DNA of 64,000 nucleotides. Origin: Cycas panzhihuaensis. Taxonomy: Eukaryota; Cycadophyta. The position numbers and the translations under genes were made by a program. Below, in pieces: positions 10,682 through 22,112 of this stretch. The DNA lies in NCBI GenBank assembly GCA_023213395.1, contig CM041465.1:229345741-229409740 (forward strand), read 5' to 3'. The notes under the pieces were generated by a model, which made no database searches, was not told the origin of the DNA, and worked only from the letters and a program-made list of their open reading frames with translations. Each line of letters starts with the position of its first letter. Positions within the stretch are counted from its first letter, which is position 1.

Positions 10682-11230
10682 TTAGCTTTAATGGCATTTA
10701 AGAGCAAGGAATTGACTCTGAAAGACCAAAAAGATCTAGAAGACAAAGGCAGTGGACAAAAGAGAGAAAACAAAAGTGGTAAGCAGAAGAAAGTGGAGAG
10801 AACTTGAAGAGTGCAAAGAGCTTAGATGTATTTTTAAGGTTAGTAGAAAAGTAACATGATTCAAATGTCTTATTTTCTTCAAGGTGAAGTATACTATTAT
10901 GTGGAGAAAAGAAGATGAAATAACAGTTTGGTTTCATGTTCAAGAATTGTGGTTTAAAAAAATAGCTCGTAAGAAATTTTCTATAGTCTGGTAAACATTG
11001 GTTTTGTTGGTATAAAGTATGGGTTTTATTAACCAACTTGCATGAGAATTTTATAGCCTAAGAATACTAGTTTTAGAGGCAATTACCCAGATTGGTTAGT
11101 AATTTTATTGGTGACCACTGCCATCTTATGAGGGGACATAATTGGATTGTGTCATGAATGCATATGCGAATTGTTGCCTTAATCTATTTGGACTACTTTA
11201 TGGGTGTTAAAGTTATAGGTTGAGATAGGG
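10682..11230. other. No gene seen
   Basis: AT-rich intergenic sequence. A 112-codon minus-strand ORF at 10698-11036 has no recognisable domain and a biased Phe/Ser/Leu composition. It may include remains of the J 3' LTR. Confidence 0.4.
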
Positions 11231-11365
11231 TTGAGGATTCCCCTACACTTTGCTTATTATTGTTGTGAAGGATTTGGTTTGACATATGGTTGAGGATTCC
11301 CCTATACTTTGCTTATTATTGTTGTGCAGGATTTGGTTTGACATATGGTTGAGGATTCCCTTCTG
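11231..11365. repeat. 59-bp tandem repeat, 2.3 copies
   Basis: Units start with ttgaggattccc at 11231, 11290 and 11349. The first two are nearly identical (differences such as ccctacac/ccctatac and gtgaag/gtgcag). The third breaks off after about 17 bp. Confidence 0.9.
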
Positions 11366-11574
11366 CATGAAGTAATCCTTATAGGGTATGGATTCACACT
11401 CTCATGAGTGCTGTCTAGTATGAAACACACAATCCATTGGGATGAGCAAGCAATGTGAACACATGTAGGTTGCACAGTAAGGTAGTTCAATAAAATTAAT
11501 TTGGCAAAGAACCATATGTGGTAATGCACTTCTGATTTTGTTCTAAAGAACAAGTAAAGTGTGGAGAAATAAAA

Positions 11575-11725
11575 ATATTACAGCTGAAAATAAAAGATTA
11601 TAGGAGTGAATAGAAGATTGCAACAGTGACTAGAAGATTACAACAATGATTACAAGATTGTAGCAATGATTAAAAAGAGTGTAGTAGTAAAAATATTACA
11701 ACAGTGATTAAGAGTTTGTAGCAAC
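11575..11725. repeat. Degenerate minisatellite, unit about 20-22 bp
   Basis: Repeated variants of agaagattacaacaatgatt: for example around 11606, 11627, 11648 and 11696. Units diverge and include spacers; low-complexity tandem array. Confidence 0.65.
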
Positions 11726-14008
11726 AACTGATCACGTATTTGTATTCCAAAGAAGTTTCTGTAAAAAAGGGGTAATTGGGAGTTGAATGAAGAGTGAACC
11801 ACCAATACTCCAACGTTCATATCATGTGCTCTAGCTCAGGGGAGCTTTCCTCTTAAGATAGCTATTGGTTGGGCAGTGAACCCATTTGAGCAATCCAATT
11901 GATTTTTCTCTTTTATATACATCACTTGTATGTTGTCTCATTGAAAAACTTAATGCTATGGTCTCCTGTATATCCTTGTACTTGTTAAAATCAGTAAAAG
12001 CAACATGCTTATAAGTCATCATATCCTTGGGAAATATAATGCTATGGGTTTTGGATCTTTGCATAGGCTATTATCAGTGAAAGAAATTTGTTTATAAATT
12101 GTATGAGCACCCTTGTAACTTGGATTTGTTGCATCCATGGGCAAATGCTTCTACTGTGTGTAATGTTTTAAACAAGCTTTTGTAAATTCAAGTTTTTAGA
12201 TAGTTTGGTCTTGGCCTTGTTAGGGAATTCAGGTGAACTCCATCAAGGTAACATCACGAGTACCATATGCTTAAGAAGGGTTGAGACCCATAACTTAAAT
12301 CTTTTCCATGTTTCAAAGAGCCACAATAAGGAATGGAGTAAGAATCATCATTGTGTAGAGTAACTAGGAGATAGGATGTGGTTTTCCCTATTGTATGGTG
12401 GTGCCAATGAGGAAGACTCCTTGGAGTAGTACTAACACCACAAAGATCGATTTTCACTCAGGTTATCAAGAGTATATTGTCAAGTCCACTAGGATGGACC
12501 TTATAATGTGTCTGTGAGGTGGAGACTTCTAAATAAGACAATTGGTTGTCCATTTATATAATTATATACCACAATTAATTGGCAAAAGGTGCCACCTCAA
12601 TGAGGGAGTGATTATCACTTTAGGAGAGGAGCTATCTAGTGCACCAAGAAGTAAGATGTGGGGTGTTAGGGAGTAGTAGTTAGTAGCAACATCTTGTGTC
12701 TAAAATAAGTCCTAGACACCATTCTTATGTTTAGTGTGTGGAAACACTAGCGTAGAGATGGGCATTGTAGTGGACAAATGTGCATGACATGGTCCTAACC
12801 AAGGGTTAGAAGTAATGCATATAGGAATGCCTTATGGTAGGTTGTGATGCCAAATGACTTCTCATTCCAAACCTACTTACAAGTCATACTTTTCTCCTTT
12901 GAATTTATTAAACAACTATGATCATTATTTTAAAATGGGACAGGAAAGGATGGACTTGTAACACAAAAAGAGCACATACTCCCTAAGTAATCCAGGGCGG
13001 TCCCAAAATGCATCAAGAATGTTTATAGCAGAAAGGAACAAATGTAGGAACAATTCACCGAGAAGCTTGTTAGGGGTATTTTATTTTTAGTTCCTACTTT
13101 TTTTACTTGTTTCTTTACTATTATACTGTCGTATTCCTCCTTTGTACTTCCAATTATTACATATTGCATAGTTCCCTCTTCTCACTACATATCTTGTTAA
13201 CATACTATTAGTAGAAACATGGTAAAAGCTAGGGAAGAAAAGGCCAAGTGTTCTAACCTACTCCATGAAGATATCTAATCAAACTAAATTAAGGTAGTTG
13301 GGACATTACAGAACATTCTAATAGAAGTGGAAAGAATAAGGGTTCCATAAAGCTTTGTAATTATAAAGATGCAGCCCAAAGTACTCACATACTCAACATT
13401 GTTAGAAAAGTAATGGTTATGTGCAACAAAAGCACTATAAGGGGACATTTACATTTACATTATATGGAAAAGGCCAAAAATCTATGTTAACCATGCTTTC
13501 AAGAGGGGCACAACATGAGAAATTAGACAATGGGGCTTCCAATATGACAATATCTTCTAAGTTAGCAATAAGCTCATACTCAAATAAAACATATCGACGC
13601 TAGACAAGAGGCATAAATCAAAATGTAGAAAACTTGTGAAGCAATAAAAGCAACTAAGTAAATAGACATTAGAGAGAGGCATTAAGTGTTGTACAACTAT
13701 AGGCAAATAGTTAACTTGTTTAACCTCATCTACGACTATAAAATCACCCAAAATCTAATGGAGAGAATCATATGGTAAAGATATCCCAACTATGGGTCTA
13801 TGTCGTGTAATCACGGATGACAACTTTGTAATGTTTCTATATGAGGGAATAGATGTAGTGTCTCTCATTGCGACAATAGATGGGGTATCTCTCCTATAAT
13901 CAAAAATTGAATGTTTCTTGAAAAGGCATAAAATGTAGTGATGAGGCCACAATTAGGAACCCTCAAGTGTGCAAGTTTTATAATCCTCTAACAGGAGGTA
14001 CTACAAAC
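11726..14008. other. No gene seen
   Basis: About 2.3 kb of AT-rich sequence with only short chance ORFs (60-77 codons, unrelated to known domains). No LTR ends, primer sites or polyprotein motifs recognised. Confidence 0.4.
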
Positions 14009-14034
14009 CTAGATCTACTATCTGGTAGATCTAG
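14009..14034. repeat. Perfect 10-bp inverted repeat
   Basis: CTAGATCTAC (14009-14018), a 6-base loop, then GTAGATCTAG (14025-14034). No function assigned. Confidence 0.8.
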
Positions 14035-15079
14035 TTGGTGGGCAATGTCTCATTGATCTTTGTGAGTAATCTAATATAAAGAGGGCATTTCTATCTAGAC
14101 AATGCATGAAGCAGCTAAAAGAAGCAAGTGGTGCAACAAGAATCATCAATCCTCTAAATTTCTTTACTCAAAGAACATTATTTGTGAAGAAACAACCCTC
14201 TAACAAGAGAGCTAAACATAACTAGTCCCCATACATAAAGAAAATGGTTAATGAGCCTCTCACTCAATAGAGAAGGCATTAATATTTGCCTATAATCTCA
14301 TAATAAACTAGAAACCTCAAGATGAAATGTCTCAACTTCCAAGAAGTAGAAATAGCAAATGCATTGCTCTTTGAAAATATGGCGGTCGATCTCAACTCTA
14401 AGCTCATGCAAGCAAACTTGAAGCTGACCCACAAGAAATCTTAGGCCATGAGAGAAATGGCATTGGATATGCCAAGATCTAGTATTGCAACAAGAGTGCC
14501 CTTTCCAAAGGACAATTTTATGAAAAGTAATAACTATTTTAGATTTATCGTGGAAAGGTTTGGCTTGTTATTTAGGTTTGGAATGAAAAATCATTCAGTC
14601 TTGATAAAAGAAAATATTCAAGTCCAATTTCAGCAATAAAATCTTAGGCAATAATATTCAGATTTTAACACACCAAAATAAGATATATTGGACTGAAATT
14701 TTTAAGTATCTTATGCATCATAGAATTACTCAATACAATTTGTATAAAATGATTTCTTTCTCATGCAAGAATAAGTTTATTTTCAATATTATAATCTTTT
14801 CTCGTTTTCTAACTGCATGGCTATACTTTTGCAAGTTGTTGGAGAGTGTATGGACCTATCACATCAGATTAGTATACACACCCTCAAAAACCCACAAACC
14901 CTAGTTTTTATATATTCATTAATTTGGAGGCTTGAACTAGTGAATTTCCTTATGAAACTTTGCAAGCAAGTAGATAAGATTGAGGAGACCCTAAATACAG
15001 GTCTATAAGTACATTTTGTATGGTCTACAGGCAGTCATACAACTACATATAGGTCCGTATGGATACTATATATACTACT
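14035..15079. other. No gene seen
   Basis: AT-rich sequence with a few 63-codon chance ORFs (14448-14639, 14713-14904, 14817-15008). No family recognised. Confidence 0.4.
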
Positions 15080-15129
15080 GAGATTCAGATAAAAATTTCC
15101 TAGATTGTAGGAAATTTTATCCCAATCTC
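15080..15129. repeat. 50-bp hairpin
   Basis: Outer arms GAGATT/AATCTC, a 3x3 mismatch, then inner arms GATAAAAATTTCCTA and TAGGAAATTTTATC that pair with a single bulged A around a 5-base loop (15103-15107). Could be a small inverted-repeat element remnant or a transcript hairpin. Confidence 0.75.
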
Positions 15130-17092
15130 GAATATATAAATTTTATTAAAAACCAATGGATATATCTCAAGATATACTCAAATTTCTCCTTCTAGGGTTT
15201 TAAATAACAAAAAATAAAAGTAAGAGCATTTATTATGAAAAATGAATGTAGACTGAATATAATATTGATCATTAAAATAAGAATAAACCCTAATATGTTA
15301 TTATGCATGAAATAAAAAGGTATTGAACATGCATACCTTATTCTTGGTTCAATAATGATACCTTATGATGGATTTATTTCTTGGCTTACAGTTAAAGAAG
15401 AATAAAGAAAGAGAGTGAGTGAGTTAAGACAATCTGAGAGATGCCCTAAGTTGACTTCAATCTTCTTCCATCCTTTCCGCCAGCAGCATGTCCCTACACA
15501 AATACTTCCATGTCTTTGCTTAGCTCTCTATATGTTTATATAGGAAAGTATTTGGAGAAAGGGGAGGCTTGTTGGAGAAGTTAGCCTCATCATTAATCAA
15601 TGAGAGGCCACCTTTAACACGTCACTTCATGTTTTGACTTTATGACTTAAGGTTAAGTTAAACCTCTTTAATGAGATGTTTTCCTTAAAAGTTGTGCAAC
15701 CACTTAACCACTTAATGTTTTCTCTTTCAATTTGAAATTACTTTTAATTCTTAATGGTTATTAGTCATAAAGGGGGGATAATTTCCCTCTTATAACAAGT
15801 ATGTGTAAAAAATGCACATCATAGAAGGCTAGCTTAGAATAGAGAGCCTTAGGAGGCATAATACATGTGGAATGAATATATTTCCTATATATATCATTTG
15901 GAATATGCCCACTAATCCCCTTATTAGTTAGTTAGATATTAGAAGCATCTAGGGGGAACCTATAAGTATGCAGATAATCTATAGAAATATTAATATTTTA
16001 GAGCAACAACAAAACTTCTAAATACCCAAACTAATAAGTGATAAAGTCATTTATAAAGTTTAGTAATATATAAATGATGTGATGATAGACTAACAATTGG
16101 CAATCAACTTAGAAAATAACTATTAAAAGAAATGAAAGAAAAGAATGAAATAAATATAGAAGCATAAAGGTCCATTTGGGGAAAGAAAGGAAAAAGAAAG
16201 GGAAGCATAAGATTTATAGATTAAAAATAAGAAAAGCATTAGAAGGCTTTCTTAAAAAATCTAATAGCTAATAAATTACCTTGTGATTTTCATATTCCTC
16301 TAAAGTCACTGTTTACAAAGGAAACACCACCACTAAAGTCAGTATAAACAAAATGTCATTCTATTATAATGTGGCAAGTAATGGAATACAACATGAGATA
16401 ATAGATGCATAATATAAATTTTGAACTTCATTGTCACCATTGCAAAGTAGAGGCTCCATTGAACCTTTTCCAGATGCCCTGCAAGTAATGAACCATCCAA
16501 TTAGGAATATGGTTATGATTATTCATATGTAACTCAAAGTGCATAAAAAGGAAATTGGGAATTCAATACCTTGGAACATCATAAAAGGGTTAATAAAGAA
16601 GGGCGTACCAACTTCAAAAATGGACATTACGTAATTGAAATTAATTATATTTGCATTTTTATGTCATTGCTTAGAACATAAGAACTCCTCCTTTTCTAAA
16701 TAAAAGAGTTGTATGTTTCAATCATTTAACTTTAAAGTTGGCCCATAGAATTTGGGATGCTTTTGTATAAGTCTTAGGGGGTGTATCAAATATCACAAAC
16801 ATGCACAAGATCACTACCATTTTGGGTGCACATCACAATTGATCAAGTGAAATTAGGGCTGCCAAGTTTGTGCAATATTATAGGTGTGGTTACCAATTGG
16901 CCATTATCAAGAGATTTCATTGGATTAATTGTTGGATGAAGCAAAACATTGGATGCATTTCTTGTTTAGGGAATCATGTCAATATGATAAATCACTCCTG
17001 ATTGCACATAAAACACAACAAACTCATTAGTAATCTGTTGTTACAACTAGGTCAATACTATGCATTATTTGTGGCAAACCAAAATGGGTCAC
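15130..17092. other. No gene seen
   Basis: About 2 kb of AT-rich sequence up to the start of the D LTR. No ORF of interest. It includes purine-rich runs (16130-16200). Confidence 0.4.
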
Positions 17093-17280
17093 CAATAGAA
17101 TTAATGTTTACTTAGGTTATAACTCATTGTTGCAAAACCTAGTGGTCAGATGAGTCAGTTGAAGGGTCACTCAATGACAACAATGTATCCCTAGGAATTA
17201 CCAAAGTCCTTAATGGGTGTATGGCATGTGTCGATACAATTACCGGTCCAATACTTGTCTTTATACGCGTACCATTCTTT
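17093..17280 (+). repeat. 5' LTR of copia D, left part
   Basis: The segment tagaattaatgtttactta at 17096 onward matches the start of the D 3' LTR at 52985 (tgttagaattaatatttact). The first bases are mutated (caatag for tgttag). Copia A interrupts it after 17280. D's LTR also resembles LTR E, so the two are related families. Confidence 0.75.
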
Positions 17281-17634
17281 TGTTAGAAATAATGTGTTTA
17301 TCTATAGGTTAGCCTATAGTAAACCATAATTAAATACGCGCATCCTAGCTTATATGGAAGTCGGCCAAAATGTATACAAGTTGGCCAGAATAAATTGTGA
17401 TATGATATAAATGTTTATTGTACCATTGAAGTTGGTTTTAGCATAAAGTTATTTACACCTCATGAGATCGGCCACTACATGAGGGTCTTGACCATACTAT
17501 ATAAAGACATTTTGTACTTCATTTTGATAATCAATTCATGGAGATACTTCTCTATATTTTCGACTCTCTATTTCTACTTTTTTTTTTATGTTTCTGTGTT
17601 GTTTCAAGTATGCATATCATGTAACTTTTTAACA
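17281..17634 (+). repeat. 5' LTR of copia A (354 bp)
   Basis: TGTTAGAAAT to TTTTTAACA. It has a TATATAAA box at 17498-17505 and a T-run near 17578-17587. It matches the 3' copy at 30324-30659 and 34407-34423. Confidence 0.93.
17498..17505 (+). promoter_or_regulatory. TATA box in LTR A
   Basis: TATATAAA; the 3' LTR copy has ctctataaag at the same place (near 30540). Confidence 0.6.
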
Positions 17635-17646
17635 TGGTATCAGAAC
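17635..17646 (+). other. Primer-binding site of copia A
   Basis: TGGTATCAGAAC directly after the LTR; one base away from the Met-tRNA-type TGGTATCAGAGC. Confidence 0.88.
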
Positions 17647-18199
17647 TAGTTTTTCTGAGGTCCAACTTTTGTTCTTGCTATTCGTACTAATTAAGGAAAC
17701 TATCCATACTCCTTGGGAATACAAAATCAATAAGAAGTGATTAGATTTCAGCCAAGTATTATCTGGTATATTTCCCATATTTTTCTTCATAAAAATCTGA
17801 AGCGAAAGACTGAAATTTTGTCCCCTTAAAATTTGATGTCCTCTATTGCGATCTGTTGCCATCTACTGCTACAAAATTGAGTTTATTTGTTGTCCTTTGG
17901 ACAAGTATGATTTGTTGTTTTTTAGGGTTATATTGTTGATTTTATGTCATATATCTGTTGTTATTTTTTACACTATTATATGCTCTTTATATGTTGAATA
18001 TACTATTAATCATAAGCCGAGTACTGCTAGTTATATATATTGCTGAAAACATACTATTTGTTAAGTTGAATTAAGATATTCATATTGCTAAGAAACCGAG
18101 CATCTGGTGTCTTATCCTGAGTAGTTTGTGATACTCAAACAGAGCAAGACTTAGTTAGTATTTGTTTTTTAGTATTCAAAAATATTTTGTACCCAAAGT
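17647..18199 (+). other. Leader of copia A
   Basis: About 550 bp between primer site and gag ATG, without a convincing ORF. Much shorter than the leaders of M, B, L and G. Confidence 0.75.
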
Positions 18200-18449
18200 A
18201 TGACCGCTTCAAGGTTCTTTGAATTAGATAGATTGATTGAAAATAATTTTAGTCCTTGGAAAGCCAAAATTGAAGGGATTACTAGGCCAAAAAAAATCTA
18301 GAGACTTATTACTGGCGATGAAGTAAAGCCAAATGGTCCTTCCCAATTAACAGATTGGAAAAATAGAAATAATGATGTTGTATGACTTCTCAAACTTATT
18401 ATTTCAGATCCTCTTCTGTCACACAAAGCTGCCTTAAATTCTACTCCTA
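18200..18449 (+). pseudogene. gag: gag of copia A, N-terminal part
   Basis: Starts at ATG 18200. It contains the typical copia gag N-terminus with a FSPWKAKIEG stretch (form F-x-x-W-K), then a variable loop. In-frame stops occur (TAG near 18299, TGA near 18384). It is interrupted by B after 18454 and resumes at 26305 in the same frame once the TSD is collapsed. Predicted product: capsid precursor of the virus-like particle. Confidence 0.85.
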
Positions 18450-18454
18450 TAATC

Positions 18455-19009
18455 TATTAAACCTTATGTTTACATGTTAAGTATATACTTTATTCACTTT
18501 ATTCTTTCATTCATTATTTTGTACTTTATGGAGTGACTAATCACTTAAGTGATAAAGTGCACACCCACTTTTCTCCTAGTGACATAACATTGTAACTAAG
18601 AGGTCAAATGGACCCTAATGCATCTTTGCTCATTTTGAGAGCCTAATGGACACATGTCCTTCATGCATGACATGCAAGCCATGCATTGCATGTGCCTTGG
18701 ATGTTTGCCACTTGTCAAACATCCAACGGTGTTAGGTAACTTCAATTACTCTATATATTGAGACTTCTCCTCATGGCTCATGTGTAGAGTTGAAGTGTAA
18801 TGTTATGCTACCAGTTTGCTAATCAATTGGTATTCTTTGGAGTAGGACTAATTCCTCCTCCTCACACTTTGGTATCATCTTTCTCCCTTGATCTTGGTCT
18901 TATTCATCTTTTAGTTTTGCTCTTATGCTATCTAGAACTAGAGTGAACTATTTTCATGATCTTGGTTTTATAGGTCTTAGGCATTCTAATCCTTTGGCCT
19001 TTCTCTACA
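18455..19009 (+). repeat. 5' LTR of copia B
   Basis: Starts TATTAAACC (3' copy TGTTAAACC) and ends CTCTACA. TATA-like ctatatattg at 18751-18760. An internal ggtatca motif (18872) resembles a primer site. Confidence 0.94.
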
Positions 19010-19011
19010 TT

Positions 19012-19023
19012 TGGTACCAGAGC
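19012..19023 (+). other. Primer-binding site of copia B
   Basis: TGGTACCAGAGC, one transition from the consensus TGGTATCAGAGC. Confidence 0.88.
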
Positions 19024-21329
19024 TAGAGGAGACTAGTTCCCTCTATTCTGAATTCTTCTTCAAGGGAGACTTAGAGTGGATTTTACAACCCCTTGGTGAC
19101 AACCTTCGCTCTCCAAAGACGATCCAAAGATTGTTGAAGCTCAACATTGCAAATCAAGACTTTTTTGGAGTATTCTAAAGGTTGGAGATTATTGTACTCT
19201 GATCTGAAATATTTTTCAGAGGTTTCAAGCTAGTTTTACTCACATTTTTATGTGTTTTTGCACCAAAAACTGGATTTTTTAGTTGATTCTTCTTACAAAT
19301 CAAGGTGCAAAGTATTATGAAGAATTCATAAGCTCACTAACTATGATTATCATGAGCCACCAACTCTCTACAGGCTATGATGTAATTCTTGGCATTTTTC
19401 AGCCCTTAAACCCCACATAGAGAGTTCAATTTGCTCTTACATACTAGTTGGAGTCTCCTGCTCATCTGAAAAAGGCTGAACACACCCTCAGTGGGTCTCA
19501 TGAACATTTTGCAAAGAAGGAAAGTGAATGTAAGCTGTTGTACTTGCTGTGGTGGCAACCTTCACCTATGCGCCCAGTTTTTGCTTCATATCATTCGTTC
19601 TCCTTCCTCGATTCTCTATTTGCATTGAAACTTGAGCTGAACCTTCCATGGAGTTAGGCGACCTTGCCTGAGAAATTTTGGATTGATCCATCATTGCTAT
19701 GCAGAGTTCTAAGTGACTGTGTCTCCATGGGCCGTCGTCGTTCTGCTGTCGTCCAAAATCACGTTTACAACTTTTCTTTTTAAAAGTCTTTCAAAATTTT
19801 AGCTTTCTAAACCTTACTTTATGTTATTTGAAATATTCAATAGCATATTCCATATCTCATAAACTTTTTACTCCAAAGTTTTTCACTTAGATTCAAGTTT
19901 AAACATTAAAAGTCACTTTTTTAAAGTCAAAATCAATATTTTTAAGTGATTTTCAGTCCAGTGACTTCATCAGTCTTAATTCTGTGATAGTAGAGACTGA
20001 ATCCAACTTTCTAAGTGTTCTACACTCTGAAAAATAATATTTTTCCTTCTCTTTTAAGCCTTCTTTTAAGTCATTTGGACTTTTGGCTTAATATGTTTTA
20101 AAGGAAAAATCAAAATCTTTTCAGTTTTTGAAGGTTAAAATCTTTATTGTAACTAGAGATTTCATCAAATCACTAAAGCTGAGCTAGTCACTTATCTTTG
20201 GAGATTAAATTCACTGGTTTAAGTCCTCATTCAAGGCTCCCTGCTTGGTGTTTTTGCTACTTAAAGTTGCAAAAAAAAAAATTTCAGCCTTTATCTTTTG
20301 GCATTTTTTGTCTCATTTAACACTTACTTCATGTTGTTGTATAAGTGTTAAAAGGTCTTGGTAAAGTGATTTTTAAAGTGTTAATATTTTATTAAAGTGA
20401 TTTTTATCACTATTTTAACACCTTTTTTTTTTTTAAAGCACCTTGCATGGTGACCTATTGCCCTTAGTCACAAAGGAGGCTCAAAAACACTTTTACTTAT
20501 TAAAATCACTTTATTTTGTTGATCGTTGGGACTATTTCAAAGTCCCAACACTTGGAGCTTGGCGTCTTCAACTTGCAAGTGACTCTTCTCTCTTCTCTTC
20601 AAGCAGTAAAAGGAACCCACTTGTATTCTTTATACAAAGACTTTGCGCTTTTCTTCATTGAAGCATCATCTTCAAAGTGCTTCCATTTCTTTACAATGTA
20701 CTTAAGCACTTTCTTTTACTTGGATTTGATAGCACTATTGTCACACTAAAGTGCTCTTGTAATCACTCAAAGTGATCATTTTGATATACTAGATTGCTTC
20801 TCCTTGAAACTCTTTATCATTGTAAAATATTAAATCAAACATCTATATCATCCAAGTAAAACTTATTCTAAAGTCCACTTAAACCTTCTAAAAGCGAACT
20901 TTAAAATCAAGTAGGAGAGGCCCGATAAAGGTTCAAACCTTGCCTTTAAAATAACCTTAAGCTTGGTGCATTTCCTAGGGGACCAACCGACCGTACGATC
21001 AGTGCATGACAATTAAGGTTACTTGAGGGAAAGGAGGTTCGAAAAGGGTGTTATTGGGGCTGTGAATCCCAAGGAAAGCATGGTACGTCCATGCAGATCA
21101 ACCCTACCTGCCTTGTCCTAAATTTGGCTTGGTCAACTGTTGGATCTCCTTTATAGATCAGGGTTGGACCAACTCTTTTGCCTAGTTCTCCACCCCTTAT
21201 CACTCCATTCAATTGTTGGATCTTCTAGTAAGATCAAGACTATTGGTTTTGTTAGAAGGTGGAACTTAAATGATGAAAGCATTGAATTTCCAAGTCATTT
21301 GCTAGCTTCAAGCTCTTTACAACTTAAAC
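19024..21329 (+). other. Long untranslated leader of copia B
   Basis: 2.3 kb, colinear with the M leader. It holds two iterated GGCnCC-type hairpin motifs (20235-20253, 20437-20455), the long hairpin box (20955-21018), the GCATGG hairpin (21078-21094) and twin GATCT hairpins (21143-21159, 21219-21235). The small-ORF frame readable in M is partly readable here from 21140. Confidence 0.8.
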
Positions 21330-22112
21330 ATGGCTGCTTTAAATATGCTCAATGCATGCACAATCGAGTTGACATGTCAAGAGGCTTATCAAGATTGGAA
21401 GAGGCAAACACAAAACCTCTTAAAGATTAATGAACTTTGGGGCTATGCTTCTGGCAGATTTCCTTTACCTAAACCGATGGAGATTGATTGTGTGGTTGTT
21501 GATCCTGATGTTGATTCTGTTGACTCTTAGGAAGCCAAAGATAAAATAGCCTTGGCATTTTTACATATGGTTATTGATGTAAATGTTGATCAAAACATTT
21601 CAAATGCTGAAACATCTAAGGAAGCTTGGGACATTTTTTCCTCTTTGTATGAAAGGCGAGATGAAGCTCGCATATTGTTGGTCAAAGCAAAACTTTATTC
21701 TATAAAGTATGTAAAACCTATGTCAGTATTTCTTACTTCTATTAAAGAAATTTGTAATGAATTGAATACTTTAGGCAAACTTGCTTCAAGGGATGAACTT
21801 GTAACCACCACCATTCGAGCTTTGCCTAAAGATTTCAATGGCTTTATTTCATCTATCACTTGAGATGGCTCTCTTTCTGGCATGTCCTTCAATCAACTAG
21901 AGAGTTTATTACTTCAAGAGGAGCAAATTTATAATGAAGAAAATGATAATGGTGCATCTACTTCAGGAGCTTTCACGGCCAAGTTGAAGGCCAAACAAAC
22001 TCCCAAACCTTCACTTACAAAACAGTTTGGGAATATGAACATTGGCACTTCAAAAGCCAATGTTATTTGTCATTATTATGGCAAGGTTGGCCACATTGCT
22101 CCTGATTGTTGA
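21330..22112 (+). pseudogene. gag: gag of copia B (decayed)
   Basis: ATG at 21330. The capsid region is closely related to gag M. In-frame stops are TAG at 21528-21530 (residue 67), TGA near 21861, and TGA at 22110-22112 just after the zinc knuckle. The knuckle reads CHYYGKVGHIAPDC at 22068-22109: the second Cys is Tyr, so zinc binding should be lost. The same frame continues into pol through an Arg/Gly-rich linker (22240-22330). Confidence 0.9.

Noticed and set aside
10698-11036. 112-codon minus-strand ORF
   Set aside because: Biased Phe/Ser/Leu composition and no similarity to any family I know.
11231-11725. CRISPR-like spaced repeats
   Set aside because: Directly adjacent tandem units without spacers, in a plant genomic setting; minisatellites.
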